This document shows positions 46,427 to 59,305 of a DNA stretch of 64,000 bases, piece by piece. The stretch spans positions 265,529,001-265,593,000 of the forward strand of contig OY856414.1 of assembly GCA_963693085.1 (NCBI GenBank). The letters run 5' to 3'. The first letter of the stretch is position 1. Every line of letters begins with the position of its first letter. Both the position numbers and the translations under genes were made by a program. The DNA comes from Alisma plantago-aquatica (lineage: Eukaryota; Streptophyta; Magnoliopsida; Alismatales; Alismataceae). The notes under the pieces were generated by a model, which saw nothing but the letters and a program-made list of their open reading frames with translations, ran no database searches and was not told the DNA's origin.

Positions 46427-46432
46427 AAAACT

Positions 46433-47945
46433 TGACACAATTAAACTGTGCGTAAAACACAAGTGCACGCATCAATGTAATATAGGCCTATGTGAGGCCC
46501 GAGTCAAACTCAGGGAACATACTTTTGGTAGACTACTACTAACTACTTGCAATCAGCTAGACCGATTATAAAAGTTTGAGAGTTGTTTTGAAAAAGAAAA
46601 TAAAAACAAAAGAAAACAAAGCAATCAATTAAATGGTTGGTTTAATCAATTAAAATGGGATCTTTAGGATTGTGGTTTCACCACAGATTCTCGTTGTACT
46701 AATTCCTACATAATTATCACAACTCATCTCCCATTCCAGGTAGTGGCCTGTGAATAGAATTATTCGCTTCCGCGATACAATTCACTACCTTAATTTAGAT
46801 TGGTTCCCCGTCAGTAGTAACTTATACTCTAAATTAGGTGCATGAAAATATATATCTAGGTTTCCACCATTAACTGTACATTGCCTTTTCTAAAGGATTT
46901 ATAAGTTAATGTGATTATTGCGTCTTTTCAACCGTAAATTCTTCATCAAAAGCCATTAAAGGTATTAAATTACCATTATGGTGATCAAGTACAATGATAG
47001 AATTGAGAAAACAATATCATACCATGGATTTGAGAGACAAATTATGGTTAACTATGTAAAAAGTGTCATACAACGATTATCCGGGCTACTCTCGATCCTA
47101 AAAACAAATGGGATTATACCCGCATGTTCATCTCAATGAGAAACACAATGAAAGAAGAAGAAAACATAGGGGAAATGTGGATGGAGATAGTGTAACCCCT
47201 GAATGAAGGAGAACCAGATGATCCTCGATGTGGGATGGGCGTTCTGCATCCTTCCGGCGGTAGAAAACTCCGTCTACAACTCTGGAAACGTCTGGGGAAT
47301 AGCTCTAGTCTCCGTTCTTTGTCCTCTCCTCTTTTGAGATATGTGTGGCGGCTAATGACGTGATAGTACGGCTTGGGCCATCTTTTCTAGGTATAGGGAT
47401 CACTTACGTCTGCCAAAACATCACGTCCGTTCATTTAGATTTGATCTGTAGAAATTCCTGATCTGACGGCTTTGATACCATCGATGACGAGTCGATGGTA
47501 TCGACCCGCAATAGTACCGGTGACCCTTTCCTATTCTAAGGGTTTGCACTGACGTCATGTTGATACTATCGACATCCTACATCGATGGTATCGACGTGTG
47601 GATGTTTGGCTCACTCTCGCTACCATTGACTTCTAGGTCGATGGTATCGACCCATTCTTCTCTTTCCGTCTACCTCACTATGGTTGTCTCGATAGTATCG
47701 ACAGTTGTCGATGGTATCGACGGCTGAGTATATGTGAATTGCCTGAAATTCAAAGATAATCTCAACTCAACTCTGAGAAATATGATCATTTATACCAAAT
47801 AAGATAAAATAAGGTAAATTTGATGCATAACGAGATTATAGGCTGAAGGAAATTAATCACGCGATATTAACCATGAAAATGACCAATAAATGCATAAAAT
47901 ACATATGAAACTAGCCTATAAAAGCAACTTAAAATCATCGCATCA
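46433..47945 (-). repeat. Athila LTR 3 (5' LTR of unit B and 3' LTR of unit C, 1,513 bp)
   Basis: It begins TGACACAA and ends CGCATCA on the plus strand. On the left is the PBS of B, on the right a good PPT complement (ACTCCCCTAAGCTT) of C. A hairpin array lies at 47472-47722. Confidence 0.9.
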
Positions 47946-49565
47946 AACTCCCCTAAGCTTGAACTTTGCTCATCCTCGAGCAACAAAACTACAAACTATA
48001 ATTGTGAGGGTCAACTAAAGAACATATTAGCATAAAAAGACATCTCAGAATGATTCCCTCCTGTAAGGCACATACCAGCCCTCGCTGACCACGAAACGGT
48101 AACTACCCTAAAGGTGACAATAATCATCCATGAGAGATCCCACCCCAAGACCAACAAACACTTATCAAATAAGGAAGTTGATATAATAAATTCATCTGGT
48201 TCAGGCTTGGTGCATCTTGTGATCTCCTATATACGTTGCTCATATCCTAACTACCATCTACGTGGAAGCAGATATCCTTTTATGCAAGAATAAGGAGATA
48301 ATCATGGGTGGCCTACCATTTTGAGCAACGGGTGGATGGAATGGGCGGTTGTGGAAGAAGAGGAAGCACAATACAGTTTAACATGCAAAAACAATAAAAA
48401 TGACTTAAATGATGCATATGCATATGGAAATGACCTAATGCCTACATTTTAGGTGGAATGATGCATGCTCTACTATTCCGTCTCAATGTGAGATGGAATG
48501 TCTATAAAACTACATCATGTGCTTATTCTTTTTAATATATAGGTGAAACAAGTTCTTTTCTCCCTCTAATTTCTTCTTAAAAAATTTCTCTTTTTTTCAA
48601 GCCCTTCTTCTTCTCAATTTTGACTAGAGAAACATTTACAATATATGTATTTTTTAGGCTTATTTTCACATAAATACCACAATTGGTGCACTACAATTCA
48701 CTTCTCAGAGAGTATAGAACAAGTTCCCTGCATTTCTTATTTTTCAGAATAAGTAAGGCACATAATGTCCTATATGCTCAAGAGTATGCAAAATGTAACT
48801 ACATGAAAGTAATTATGCAACTACAATGGCATGTACTTGAGAATGTGTGCATGCATGACTAATCTACAAATCTCTTTTCATTTTTCATTTCTTTTAATGC
48901 AAAATCTACCTATAATGCAATCCTAACTAAATGGCATGCAATCAAAAGATGAAAATATGTGCTCCCAGACCTTATGGTGGAGTTTGAATGAAATGAGGTG
49001 GATAGATCACAAGACTAATTGACAGAACCATTGGAAAAGATTATATGTCCCTCCTTACTGACATGTGTACCAATCAATCAACAGGTTTCTCTCTCTGACT
49101 TATGATTAAAGTCTCATTATCGTTTGGTCATTTTAGGCTCAACATCCGATTCCATCCACATTTCTTGAATCATCCGGATGTACAGTTATGATCATATGTT
49201 TTAAAGTTGACCTACCCAATTATTTTCATAAGTTATGTGCTCAATTTTAAACAAGGCAAGCTTACAATTTCTTGAAAAATCTTTTAAATTAATGCTCAAA
49301 TTTCAAATTTCCCCCATATGACAAACATAGAGATGACATGCATTTATATTAGACATCCACGGATTACACTAGATAGACTGTGGATCCTAGAAAGATGTAA
49401 ACAATAAGCAATACTAAAAAACTACAAAAAACTAAGAAAAATACTAAAAGAAAAGAAAATAAAAATAAAAACTAAGATAGAAACGGTTCCATCTCCCCCT
49501 AAGCTTGAATTTGATTATGGCCTCATTGTCAAGAACAAACTCAGAAGGTGGAACAGTAATACCCT
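47946..49565 (-). other. Unit C non-coding region between env-position ORF and 3' LTR
   Basis: It is homologous to 24480-26103 and 36560-38209. It is AT-rich with no supported ORF. Confidence 0.75.
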
Positions 49566-51169
49566 CTATTGCCCAGGTGGCAGAAAAGGTGGGTACTACT
49601 GGGTATGGGGGTTCCAATCTAGATATTTCCCCTGAAAGCTCGGACCATAAAGTGGTATGGGCGGTGGCTGTGGATATCCCCCAAAGTAGCCTTGGCTCCA
49701 ATAATGATCGTAGAAAGGTTGTTGTTTCTGCTCTATCCTCCCCAACCGATCATAGACCTGCTACTGGTTGGAGAATAGCTGGCATTCATTCTCAAAGATT
49801 GGATGCTAATTTTCATACTGCCTATTTTGTGTATCTCGGATCCCTACAAAAGGTGTCTGTTAGGATTGTTGCATGGTCTGCTGGGAATCCTGGATAGACT
49901 GGAGCATGGTATACATACCCTGCATAGAATAGGGGTCATCTCTGTCATGGGAGGGCTGTAGTGGCGGTGGTTGGGAAGATGATGAAGCTCCCGAGTAGAA
50001 GCATGGATGCTTCCTCGGTTCTACTCCTGACTGAAGAGGTGTGAAAGCCTCCTCTTCCTCCTCATCATCATTGCCCACATCGTCGTCGTCTCCTGCATCC
50101 TCTTCTTCCTCGGAATCCTCAATGGAAATGATAGGCCACCGAAAGTGTTGGCCTGGATGGAGGTTGAAGACGGGGTCTGGCAGTACACACTCCTGATACT
50201 CCTTATTAATGTGGCAATGAGCATATACCACACCATCATAGAGTGTAAGAAGATTGGAGCGGTGGAAATGGGCATGATTAATAGGGTTCTTGTTGAGCAG
50301 TGGATGGAGTGTGGATAGGTATAGCCTAAGGTAGAGGGCTAGTGGTGTGATAAGCCCCCCAAAATGAATAGGAGCTCGTCTGGTTCTCCTCTTCACTACC
50401 ATCACGTGCATCAAGAAAAACACGCCCCAGTTAATCTTTTCCCTCTTCATCAGCTTGTAGGGTAAAAATAGGTCTGTCTCCCTGAACTTGCTCAGTGACA
50501 GTTCGCCACGAGCAAAGAAAGTAATACACAGCATACGGTGAAGAACCCACACAAATGGGTGCTCAAAGTCGGAAACGGCTGCATTGTGGTAGCTAAGCGT
50601 CTTTCCTGCCAGTGCGGTCACCAACTACGAGAACATCTCATCATAGTCGGCCCGATTGTCCGGTCGTTTGTACTGCTCAGGTGAATGCCACCAATTGTAG
50701 ACTGATTTGAGCTGGTCGAGCGTGATGGTGTAATTGCGGTTGAAAATCCGGAAAGAGACTCGGCCCTTGATCCATTCACGGTTGGTGGTGATGAGGTCAT
50801 TGGGCACGACACAAATGTTGAGAGATGCCATGAACTCTACCACGATTTCTTTGTATGTCGACCACTCACCAAAGAAAGGATGTCCCTCAACGTGATAGGG
50901 AATTTGTTCCTCACTCGGTAACAACCTCCCAACTTGTCCATGGAGGACAAAGTTGAGGTTTTCCTCAAATCCCTGGTCTCGGATCATGGACCGATCAACA
51001 TAACGAGTGGGCTTGATTGGCCGCTTCATTAACTCGTCGTAGATCTTCTTCACATCCACCGAGGGTTGTGCAAGCCTCAGATGGGAATGGAGCCCAGCAG
51101 TGGTGGTATGAATGTCACGATCTCCATTGGAGCAGTGCGCAAGGAAGATGATGATCCATGCCTCACAAT
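49566..51169 (-). pseudogene. Athila env-position ORF (ATHILA ORF-1-like), unit C
   Basis: This is the longest open stretch of this gene in the Athila units: 227 and 254 codons separated by a single amber (50625-50627) where unit A has Gln (DEMFSQFVT). The start codon is ATT instead of ATG (51167-51169), and a one-base deletion near 51088 shifts the N-terminal frame. Conserved blocks: EEQIPYHVEGHPFFGEW, GRVSFRIFNRNYTITLDQ, YNWWHSPEQYKRPDNRADYD, CITFFARGELSLSKF, FGGLITPLALYL. An acidic run (EEEEDAGDDDDVGNDDEEEEE) and a tail with PPPLQPSHDRDDPY and YTMLQSIQDSQQTMQQS follow. Confidence 0.73.
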
Positions 51170-51366
51170 GATGAATAGAGAAAAGATAGAGAAAAAGAGC
51201 TTGGTGAAGGTCGGAGAAGATGATCCCCGTTGTCGATGATGAACTCGGGGAAGATGTGTAGCTCGCCAGATGCTCGGTGAAGGTCTCTATCTTATCGTCA
51301 ATGCTCAATGTCGAGGTTGAGGAAGAATACTCTAAAGGTGTGAAGAGAAATGAAATACAACCCTTC

Positions 51367-51374
51367 CTTTTATA
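51367..51374 (-). promoter_or_regulatory. TATA box before the unit C env-position ORF
   Basis: TATAAAAG followed by GAAGGG on the minus strand, in the same place as in A and B. Confidence 0.62.
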
Positions 51375-51401
51375 GTTGAGTTCGGCGCCCCTGGTACCCC
51401 A

Positions 51402-51940
51402 TCGATACCATCGACAAGGGTCGATGGTATCGACACCTGTAGCACAATCTGTTCCTTTGCTGGCATCGACAGACTTCGATTACTAGATGTGGGGGCCCGG
51501 ATCGGTGATGCGTCGATACTATCGACAAGGGTCAATGGTATCGACCCGTCCCACGGATCAACCTCCATATTTGGTGTGCTTCGTTGATGGCGTCTCACGG
51601 ATTGCTGACGTGTCCCATCGATACCATCGATGAGGTGTCGATGGCATCGACTTCTGTATGCATCCATTATCCTCATGAGGCCTTGGCAGTGGATTCCCCT
51701 GAAGCTGTGTTGATACCATCAACATGGACATCGATGGTATCGATATCTCTGCTACCAATTTTTCTAAAAATCTTTAGGGATCTCACGAGCATCGACCTCC
51801 TCCATAATTTGAGGCAATCAACCTGTTGGGTGCTCGATACTATCGATGAGGCCATCGATAGTATCGACAGAGCAAAATTTATGTAGTGTCCACTTTGCAC
51901 CCTTATCGCTACCATCGATACAAGGGTCGATGGTATCGAC
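51402..51940 (-). repeat. Hairpin array upstream of unit C env-position ORF (about 6 hairpins)
   Basis: The clearest copy: TCGATACCATCGAC (51402-51415), loop AAGG, GTCGATGGTATCGA (51420-51433), a perfect 14-bp stem. Others lie near 51513-51544, 51617-51652, 51709-51746, 51836-51869 and 51909-51940. Confidence 0.92.
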
Positions 51941-52122
51941 ACCCAAGCAGTCCTGCACACTTAACAAACATATCAGGGCATCATTTTTACAACCCTCAGT
52001 ACTAAATTAATGAAAAATACTTTATGAAAAATTAACTAAATGAAAATATAGTTACGAATGGTTGGGTTGCCTCCCAACAAGCGCCCTACTTTAACATCTT
52101 AGGCTAGAGAAAATCAAGATGT

Positions 52123-52891
52123 TCATTCTTCCTTCAGCGCCATGAGTTTAACCTCATGCACCTTCCTTGTGTAGTCCTCCAGATAATAGTGCTTCAATCT
52201 TTGACCATTTACTAAGAATGTTCTATCACCATCCTTAACCATGATAGCACCATGGGGTTGCACCTCCTCTACCACAAATGGTCCACTCTAGTGGGATCGC
52301 AATTTTCCAGGATGCAACTTTAACCTTAAATTGAACAAAAGTACCCTCTCACCCTTTTTTAACACTCGCAGTTGAATGTGGCGATCACGGATTTGCTTTG
52401 TCTGCTCCTTATAGATCCTTGAGTTCTCGTAGGCATTCATCCTTAGCTCGTCTACCTCATTGAGCTCTAACATTCTCTTTCTCCCTTCCTCGTCCATGCT
52501 CAAATTCAATTTCCTTAGAGCTCCAATTCTACCGGCAAATGGCAGGCCCGGCCGTACACCAACCTAAAAGGTGTAGTGCCTATAGGTGTTTTAAATGCTG
52601 TCATGTATGCCCATAGTGCATCCGGTAGCAACACACTACAATTCATCCTTGATGAGGCCACTGTGCACTCTAGGATCTTCTTAATCTCTCTATTCAACAC
52701 TTCCACCTAACCTTGTGTTTGCAGGTGATACGGGGTACCTACATTGTGCTTGACCCCATATTTCCTCAATAATGCAGCAAATTTCTGATTCATGAAGTGG
52801 GTGCCCTCATCGCTAATGATCATCTGTGGCACACCAAACCTGCAGAAAATATGATCCTTCACGAACATGCACACTACTGCAGTGTCATTAG
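52123..52891 (-). pseudogene. int: Athila integrase C-terminal part, unit C, truncated
   Basis: Present blocks: SDEGTHF (one Gly changed to Glu next to the second catalytic Asp), [11 protein letters not shown], then an amber (52707-52709) in place of Gln in [17 protein letters not shown] with the catalytic Glu, [23 protein letters not shown] and RVLLFNLRLKLHPGKL. A 16-bp deletion near 52520 shifts the frame. The N-terminal zinc-binding part and the first Asp are cut off by element D. Confidence 0.83.
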
Positions 52892-53396
52892 ACATTGATT
52901 TTAGAGTTTGATAACTAATATAACACTTGAGGTTCATTAAATGACCAATCCTTATTGAAGTAAATCCTATTAAATGATGGATCTTTTTCACTTAATAAGT
53001 GTTGCTAGAAAAATATTTGATGATCATGACAACTAATTAATCTTTGTTATGATGATGAATAGCATATATTAATTGAATTAAGTATTGATGTGGTAAAATA
53101 TCTATTAGTAGCGTTTATGAATTCCAATGTTTGAATATTGATCTAAGCATTCTTGAAGTTGTTTGGTTACAAGTAGAAATAAAATGACAATAACATCTGA
53201 CCATTATCCCTCTGTATGATCTTATTTGAAGAAATTATGTGACAGATCATACATTGGACTTTCGGTCTCAAAGTTGCAGGAAAGGTTCAATAGGTTATGA
53301 TGAACATATATTGAAAATTTGGGTTTCATTATAGCTTCCAATTAAATTCTATTCAATATGTAAGATCCTAAATTATTTGTTTATGTGGGGATGAAA

Positions 53397-54470
53397 ACTG
53401 TATCTAATTATTTGTCTTGTGTCACGCGGATAGGTGGGGCTTGACTCTGCCGCCTACTGGTTCTGAAATGCCAGGAGCATATGGTTGCAATCTGGAATCC
53501 CTAGGAAGCAGTCATGGCGAGAAACCTGGGATGCTAGCAAGATGGGATGAGTCTTCCGCCCTCTGCGGACTAACAACCCTTAACTTGCGAGATATGGGCA
53601 AGGCGAGGGAGTTCAATCATCCTCATCATCCTCTCTTCATCATTTCTCCCAGCCAAAACCAAGAATACCTAGAGGTTCTATGACAAGCCGCAAGGGTTGA
53701 GACTAGGAAGAACCCACCACCATAGTCTACCCATGTGTGAAAGACTTCACAGAAACATAAAGGCATGGATTCATTGGCTTCACTGCCTGCAATCCACCAA
53801 CTTTCTCCTTCCCCTACCATCGATCTTCCACACCACGTCTAACCTGCCTCAACAACGACTGTCAACCATGTCGTGTTGGAGCAGTAGGGTCTTCTCGGTC
53901 GTGGTTGCGAGCAGCTGCGATCTACCTGCCACCATGGAGCATCTTGGACCCCTCAAAGCCTCGCAAGGAGGTTTGGATCCCACCCTGCTCCTCATCGGAG
54001 CTCATAGCTAGGCTGGAGCCACAGTTGGAGGCCTACGCATGGAGTAGGGCAATGGAAGGATGGAGCACAGATGCCCCTCCTAAGCACCCTTCTCCGACAC
54101 CTCCTCCTTCACGGAATAATGGAGGATCGGCTTCTAAGAACCCACAATCTGGGCACAGTGAGCAAGGAGCAGCCATCAAGGACTTTAGTACCTCCATGAA
54201 TCTTCTGGACTTTTCTAAACCTAGAGATGAGGATTCTAATACCGGATCGTTTACCAGAGTCCCTCTCCACGGTAGCACTCGCGTAAGGCGAATAGCGCGT
54301 AGGGGAATCTGATCCTGAACGCGTTGGGCAAGATGAGACAGAGAGTCGGCGGCTTAGATAGACCAGCCACTGAACCAACAAGAAAAATAGGCACTCAATC
54401 ACTGAACCGGTCGGCCAAAGCGGGCTCAAGGAGTCCAAACAAGCCACGTGGCAGCACCTGATTCGCCTAA
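53397..54470. other. GC-richer island inside element D LTR, function unknown
   Basis: This kilobase is clearly less AT-rich than the LTR around it and contains short overlapping ORFs of up to 135 codons (53905-54312) that begin with or without ATG. I recognise no domain, and both strands are open to a similar extent, which argues against coding. It may be normal LTR sequence or captured DNA. Confidence 0.4.
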
Positions 54471-54522
54471 AGGTAATAATTCACTCGAAAATCTAGTATA
54501 TGTTCATATCTTAGAAAATACA

Positions 54523-54550
54523 TTATAAATAGCTCCCTTAGCCTATAAAT
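54523..54550 (+). promoter_or_regulatory. TATA boxes of element D LTR
   Basis: ATTATAAATAG (about 54523-54533) and CCTATAAATACC (about 54542-54553) lie 20 bp apart. Either could be the core promoter. Confidence 0.5.
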
Positions 54551-55862
54551 ACCCTAAAAATATACACGTACTCAAAAAAATATTTACTCTATTACTAGAC
54601 CCCTAGATCATAGCCTTGAACCACTTTCAATGATGATAAATAATTTAGAGTAAAAAGCTCCTTTTTAGGATTCATTAAATGAAATAAATAGTATCCAGGT
54701 GATATTAATTCTCAGAAAATTTTAGTAGAACCCTAATAACACTCGGAACCCACTTGTGGACTCTGATCTGGGTTTTATTGTTCTATGTTAGGCCTTTTCT
54801 CATTAATGCCTAAATTACATGTTTTAACCTCATATTAATTCTAGAAAATAGACCAGTTATCAGAAAAATATGAAAATCGTACCTGACCTTAATAATGATT
54901 TTTAGATCAATATAAAAATATTAGAAACCAATTAAGGTCTGTTTGAACCTAGGTTTGACCAAAATCCTGAACAGAACCTAAATACCACTAATAATGGTGA
55001 ACTCGTATTAATGATGATTAATTTCTATTAATCAGGTGATGACCAGATTGCCTAGATGATCAAGGATGGCTATGATTCTCTGAACTAAGGTATGTGGTCT
55101 TATAAGTATAAGACTAAATTTCTTGGTTGCTTATGATATGTAATATCATAAATGCTATTATTTGGATATTCATTGCTTTGTTGAACTATTATGAGTTATA
55201 CTTCGCCAAAATCTAATATAACATAAAAGGATATGGATGGGTTGTAGCTACTAGTGCACCTAGCCCAATATGGATGTATGTTGCCTAACATGGATGTATG
55301 ATGCTTTGGCCCATGTTAGATGTATGATGATATAAATTTTTCCCATACTGGATGTAAGTCAAGTGCAGATAAGTGTAGTACAACCGCATCAAATAAATGT
55401 AATAAAAAGGATGTTTACCTGATTTTCACCTTAAGAAATGGTTTCTCTCTCTTTCTTCCTTCTTCAAGTATTTTCCTTTATGCAACCTTACTAGTGTATC
55501 TTTTACCACGTACCAACTTTTGTTGATTCGTTTGTTTCATGTATGTTTTAGGTTCAAAGATAGCATGGGAGAAAAAGAACAGGGTGTGAGCAAGTTGTTC
55601 AGGTTAACTATTGTCTAGGATCCTAGATAGCATACATGTTCATAGATTGTAGAATTTTCATTCAATATGTAACTATAAATCATTTTGTAATAATTCATAT
55701 TGTATAAATATACATGTTGAATGTTGAGTATGTTACGATTGTATGTTCATGTATGTGTATTATGCTTCTGCATCGCTCTCTGAAACAATTAGTTAACATT
55801 TTCGAGTTTGTCTTCTAAGTCCATCTAAGTCTCGAGACGGCAGAATCTGGGGATGTTACAGT

Positions 55863-55874
55863 TGGTATCAGAGC
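55863..55874 (+). other. Primer binding site, initiator tRNA-Met (element D)
   Basis: TGGTATCAGAGC starts two bases after the LTR end. Confidence 0.88.
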
Positions 55875-57897
55875 ATGAACGATAGCTACACCTAACGATT
55901 GCTCACCATGAAACAATAAACCTAAATCTCACCTTTCGCTTCAAACCTTAGAAACTTAGTAAGTTGTTCTATAGTAATAAGGTTTGACTTAGCCTCTAGG
56001 TTAGAACCTAGATGTTCGAGAACTAGGTTTAGACAAGTGTGTGAAACCCTTTCCATATAGAGCCCATATGTATTGGGTAGCTACACTAGTCTACATTGTG
56101 TTCTCACCATTTCACTAGGTGACATGACACTGGATTATCTACTATGTGTGGGACACTCGGTTTTACTGATTTGGTTTTATTTTCCAATCGGCTCGAGCCT
56201 CGACAGTTTTCTCTAACATCTTCTTTCTCAGAGAAAAACTATATAATATTTTATTAAATATATGTAAATATAAAATGTGTCCCTCACATTGGAGAGTAGT
56301 TAGTGTTCATGCAACCTAATTGAAAGGGAGTGACATCAGTCTAGATGAGAGAGTAGTCTAGATTAGATGTATAGAGCCTTGTAAGGATATGTGATAGATA
56401 GATAGACAATAGAATGATAGTTGATATAAGCATGGATGATCTTATCTAAGTTCTACCTCTACTGATATAAGTTCCTTTATATATTTTATATGAGCTAAAT
56501 CCAATTGTGAAGATTCTAAGCTAAGTCTTGATGATGAAAGTGCATTCTCTTTTCTTGCTTAAGATGAGCTAAGTTAAAATGAAGTTGAATATGTAGGAGA
56601 CTCAAGCTCTATTACAAGGGAGGACATCTAGTGGTAGGAAGAGATATGTAGTAAACTCTAGAGAGAGTGAGACCCACAAGGAGAAGCTCATAGGACCTAG
56701 CCTCCAATATATGAGAAATATGAAATATGTTTAAAATGATGTGTCCTACACTAGATTACTCTTGAGTAGATGACTTGAGTACTTTTGCATGATTGAATCC
56801 TAAATGTGAGAGTTGGGTAAAAGAAGTGATGGGTAGATGACTCATAATGAGAAATTCAATCCTTTGACTGAGTTATGTCTTAGCTTGAGTGACTTAATCT
56901 TGTGAAACTCATCATTAGTTGCAAGTGAGGTAATATATGAAACTCTGGTTATGAGAGTAAAATGCTTTGTGCATAAGATACTCATTAATATCGTTCCTTT
57001 CACTTCTCTTTCTTATATATGATGTTAGAAACCTCACTTGAGCTATCAAGATGAATTATGTATGAAGAGTCACTCATATAAGCTTTACATGTTCTATATT
57101 CCCTCTCTATATCATACATCTGATATCCAAGTTTAAAATCATGATAAGTTTGATTTAATATATTCTCTTTCCCTTCATGTCATACATGAAAGATATAAGT
57201 TTGAAATCATGCTAATCTTGTATTAGTATGTTCTCTTTCCCTTTATATCTTACATAAAAGATGTAAGTCTGAAATAATGAGCTTGAAATAAGGTATCTTT
57301 GGATCATAAGTACATGATCACGAAATATAGTTCCTGAACCCAATCTTACAACTCTAAGCTTCTAGTTCGATGATAAATCTCACACCTTAGGGTGAAACTC
57401 TACATTCAAGCATGTAGAGTAAGCTCTTCTATAATGATGACATTTGAGTAAGATGTTGATCATAAATCCATTCTAATGATGTTTAGTATGACAATTCCAA
57501 CAAAAAAAACATGAAACCTTGACATCACCCTATGGTTACTAGGGTGGAAGATGAGACCTTGAGTAATAGCTTCTTAGCTTCATATGTATGATTAAAGCCC
57601 TTATCCTTAAGGGACTATGCGGATGTAAATCATAATATATAAGAATGTCATGTGATGACTAAGATTCTAAGTGATGCTACAATTCTTTAAAATAAATGAT
57701 GACTCAACCTAATAAGGTGGGGTGGGTGCACCCTAGATGCTCTATTTCCTAATATGAAAAATTAGGGTACGTTCGTAACTTCGACAATCTTAGAACCTAA
57801 AAGTCATGATATGTATGAAGTTGGAATTTTGATACTATCGTGAGTATAATATTAGTTGAATTTCGAGGATGAAATTCCTTATAAGATGGGGTGAATG
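55875..57897 (+). other. Element D interior, no recognisable coding sequence
   Basis: These two kilobases of AT-rich sequence have no ORF or domain I can name. Pol is deleted or was never present. The terminal GAGGATGAAATTCC word and the purine run near 57885-57892 mark the 3' end. Confidence 0.65.
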
Positions 57898-58218
57898 TGA
57901 TGATCTCGATTTTAGAGTTTGATAACCAATATAAGACTTGAGGTTCATTAGATGACCAATCCTTATTGAAGTAAATCCTATTGAATGATGGATCCTTTTC
58001 ACTTAATAAGTCTTGTTAGAAAAATATTTGACGATCATGACAACTAATTAAGCTTATTTATGATGATGAATAGCATATATTCATTGAATTAAGTATTGAT
58101 GTGGTAAAATATCTATTAGTAGCATTTATGAATTCCAATGTTTGAATATTGATCTAAGCATTCTTGAAGTTGTTTGGTTACAAGTAGAAATAAAACGACA
58201 ATAACATGTGACCATTAT
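57898..58218 (+). repeat. Element D 3' LTR, first 321 bp
   Basis: It begins TGATGATCTCG after the PPT and aligns with 52892-53213. It is cut after ATTAT (58214-58218), the predicted duplicated target of element E. Confidence 0.8.
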
Positions 58219-59150
58219 TGTTACACCCCGATCTCACAATTTCCTCAAATCATGAGATTAGGGCATAAGATAAGATTTATATGTAATACAAAGAACACCC
58301 TTAACTTTTTTTTTCTTTTTCTTTTTTTTCTTTAAAACTCTTGTTTCTTCGCATTGAACCACATAAATCATTTTAACAAGGGAATCTGAACATTTCTTTT
58401 ACTAATCAGACTTTAATAGAAAAGATACATGTATAAACATTCATGATGTCTCTCACACATTATGCACATAAGACCTACTAATAGCATACAATTTCAAAAG
58501 AGGAATAATATTACACATCATAATTACAACTCTCTCCCTTATCTCTTACTGAGGACCTAGAGTGACAAGGACCGACTGACTCAACTAATCTTGTACTTAA
58601 CTCTTATGGAAGATCTACGTTGATGCTCTGACCATCTTCAAGTCCACGCGGTTAACCCTAAAATGTTTGAGTAGAGGGGTGAGCCTACTCGCTCAGTGAA
58701 TGAGTACTTCAAAGAAACAGTCTAAGGCACTAATGTGATTACAAATATAACTTTGAATAAACATTATGAAATTTAACAACAATAAATACTACACTGAGCA
58801 GTTCTAAAACAATATAATTGAAATAACAAAGAATGTAAATAATGCATCCAAAGAATAACTACTAGAAGACTATGCTCTAGTCTTCCTTAACTCTTTCATT
58901 TATAAGGAACTCTGTGAACCTATATGATCATATTTTAACTTATGCCCTGATCTATGCAGTGTACTCTGCATAGAGACTAGCAGTGCACTACGGCCACACC
59001 GTACAAGACTTAGCGACACACCCGGGAAATGCTAAGTCTGACTGCTGTCCTGGTCTGCGTCAGGAACCTCAGGCTCACACGGCCTCACTACACTCTCAAA
59101 AGAGTGTAAACTGGACTCCTCCTACCTGAGTACACAGGCGAAGAGTCTGG

Positions 59151-59305
59151 GTTACCACCGTGACACACGCACGGATTATTGTTGAATAACCCCTATTTAC
59201 TCCAGTGCCACCGTGGCACACGCACGGATTATTGTTGAACACTGCCTCTCTGTCCTCGTGCCACTGTGACACACGCACGGATTATTGTTAAACATGAGCC
59301 ACCGA
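59151..59305 (-). repeat. 53-bp tandem repeat, three units, in element E LTR
   Basis: The core CACACGCACGGATTATTGTT occurs at 59164, 59217 and 59270, a constant 53-bp step. Each unit also contains a CCACCGTGGCAC-like inverted repeat. Confidence 0.88.

Larger units (their letters stand above)
36560..46432 (-). mobile_element. Athila-type element, unit B interior (minus strand)
   Basis: This 9.9-kb interior lies between LTR 2 and LTR 3. It is the best preserved of the three units: it has a good tRNA-Asp PBS, long stretches of gag, RT and integrase, and an env-position ORF in one frame from start to stop apart from nonsense changes and local shifts. The whole is still inactive. Confidence 0.9.
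47946..52891 (-). mobile_element. Athila-type element, unit C (cut in integrase)
   Basis: Reading from the shared LTR 3, the interior runs through the env-position ORF and hairpin array into the integrase core, then homology to unit B stops at 52891 (after GTGTCATTAG). The missing RT, gag and 5' LTR are expected to the right of the window if element D is a simple insertion. Confidence 0.85.
52892..55860 (+). repeat. Element D 5' LTR (about 2.97 kb)
   Basis: Its start aligns with 57898-58218 from GATTTTAGAGTTTGATAAC onward. The first few bases differ, so the 5' edge is altered. It ends GGGGATGTTACA at 55860 beside the PBS. Its core promoter is probably the pair of TATA boxes near 54523-54550. 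The part after 53213 has no second copy in the window to confirm it. Confidence 0.72.
52892..58218 (+). mobile_element. Element D: degenerate chromovirus-like or LARD-like LTR element
   Basis: The 5' LTR is 52892-55860. A tRNA-iMet PBS follows, then a 2-kb interior without ORFs, a PPT-like purine run after GAGGATGAAATTCC (57865-57895), and the first 321 bp of a 3' LTR (57898-58218). That 3' end signature is the one seen in Tekay/Del elements. The two LTR starts differ by about 4% by eye over 320 bp. The 3' LTR is cut by element E. Confidence 0.78.

Noticed and set aside
53417..54312. A host gene in element D LTR
   Set aside because: The longest frame is 135 codons, starts are not all ATG, the opposite strand is equally open, and no domain is recognised.
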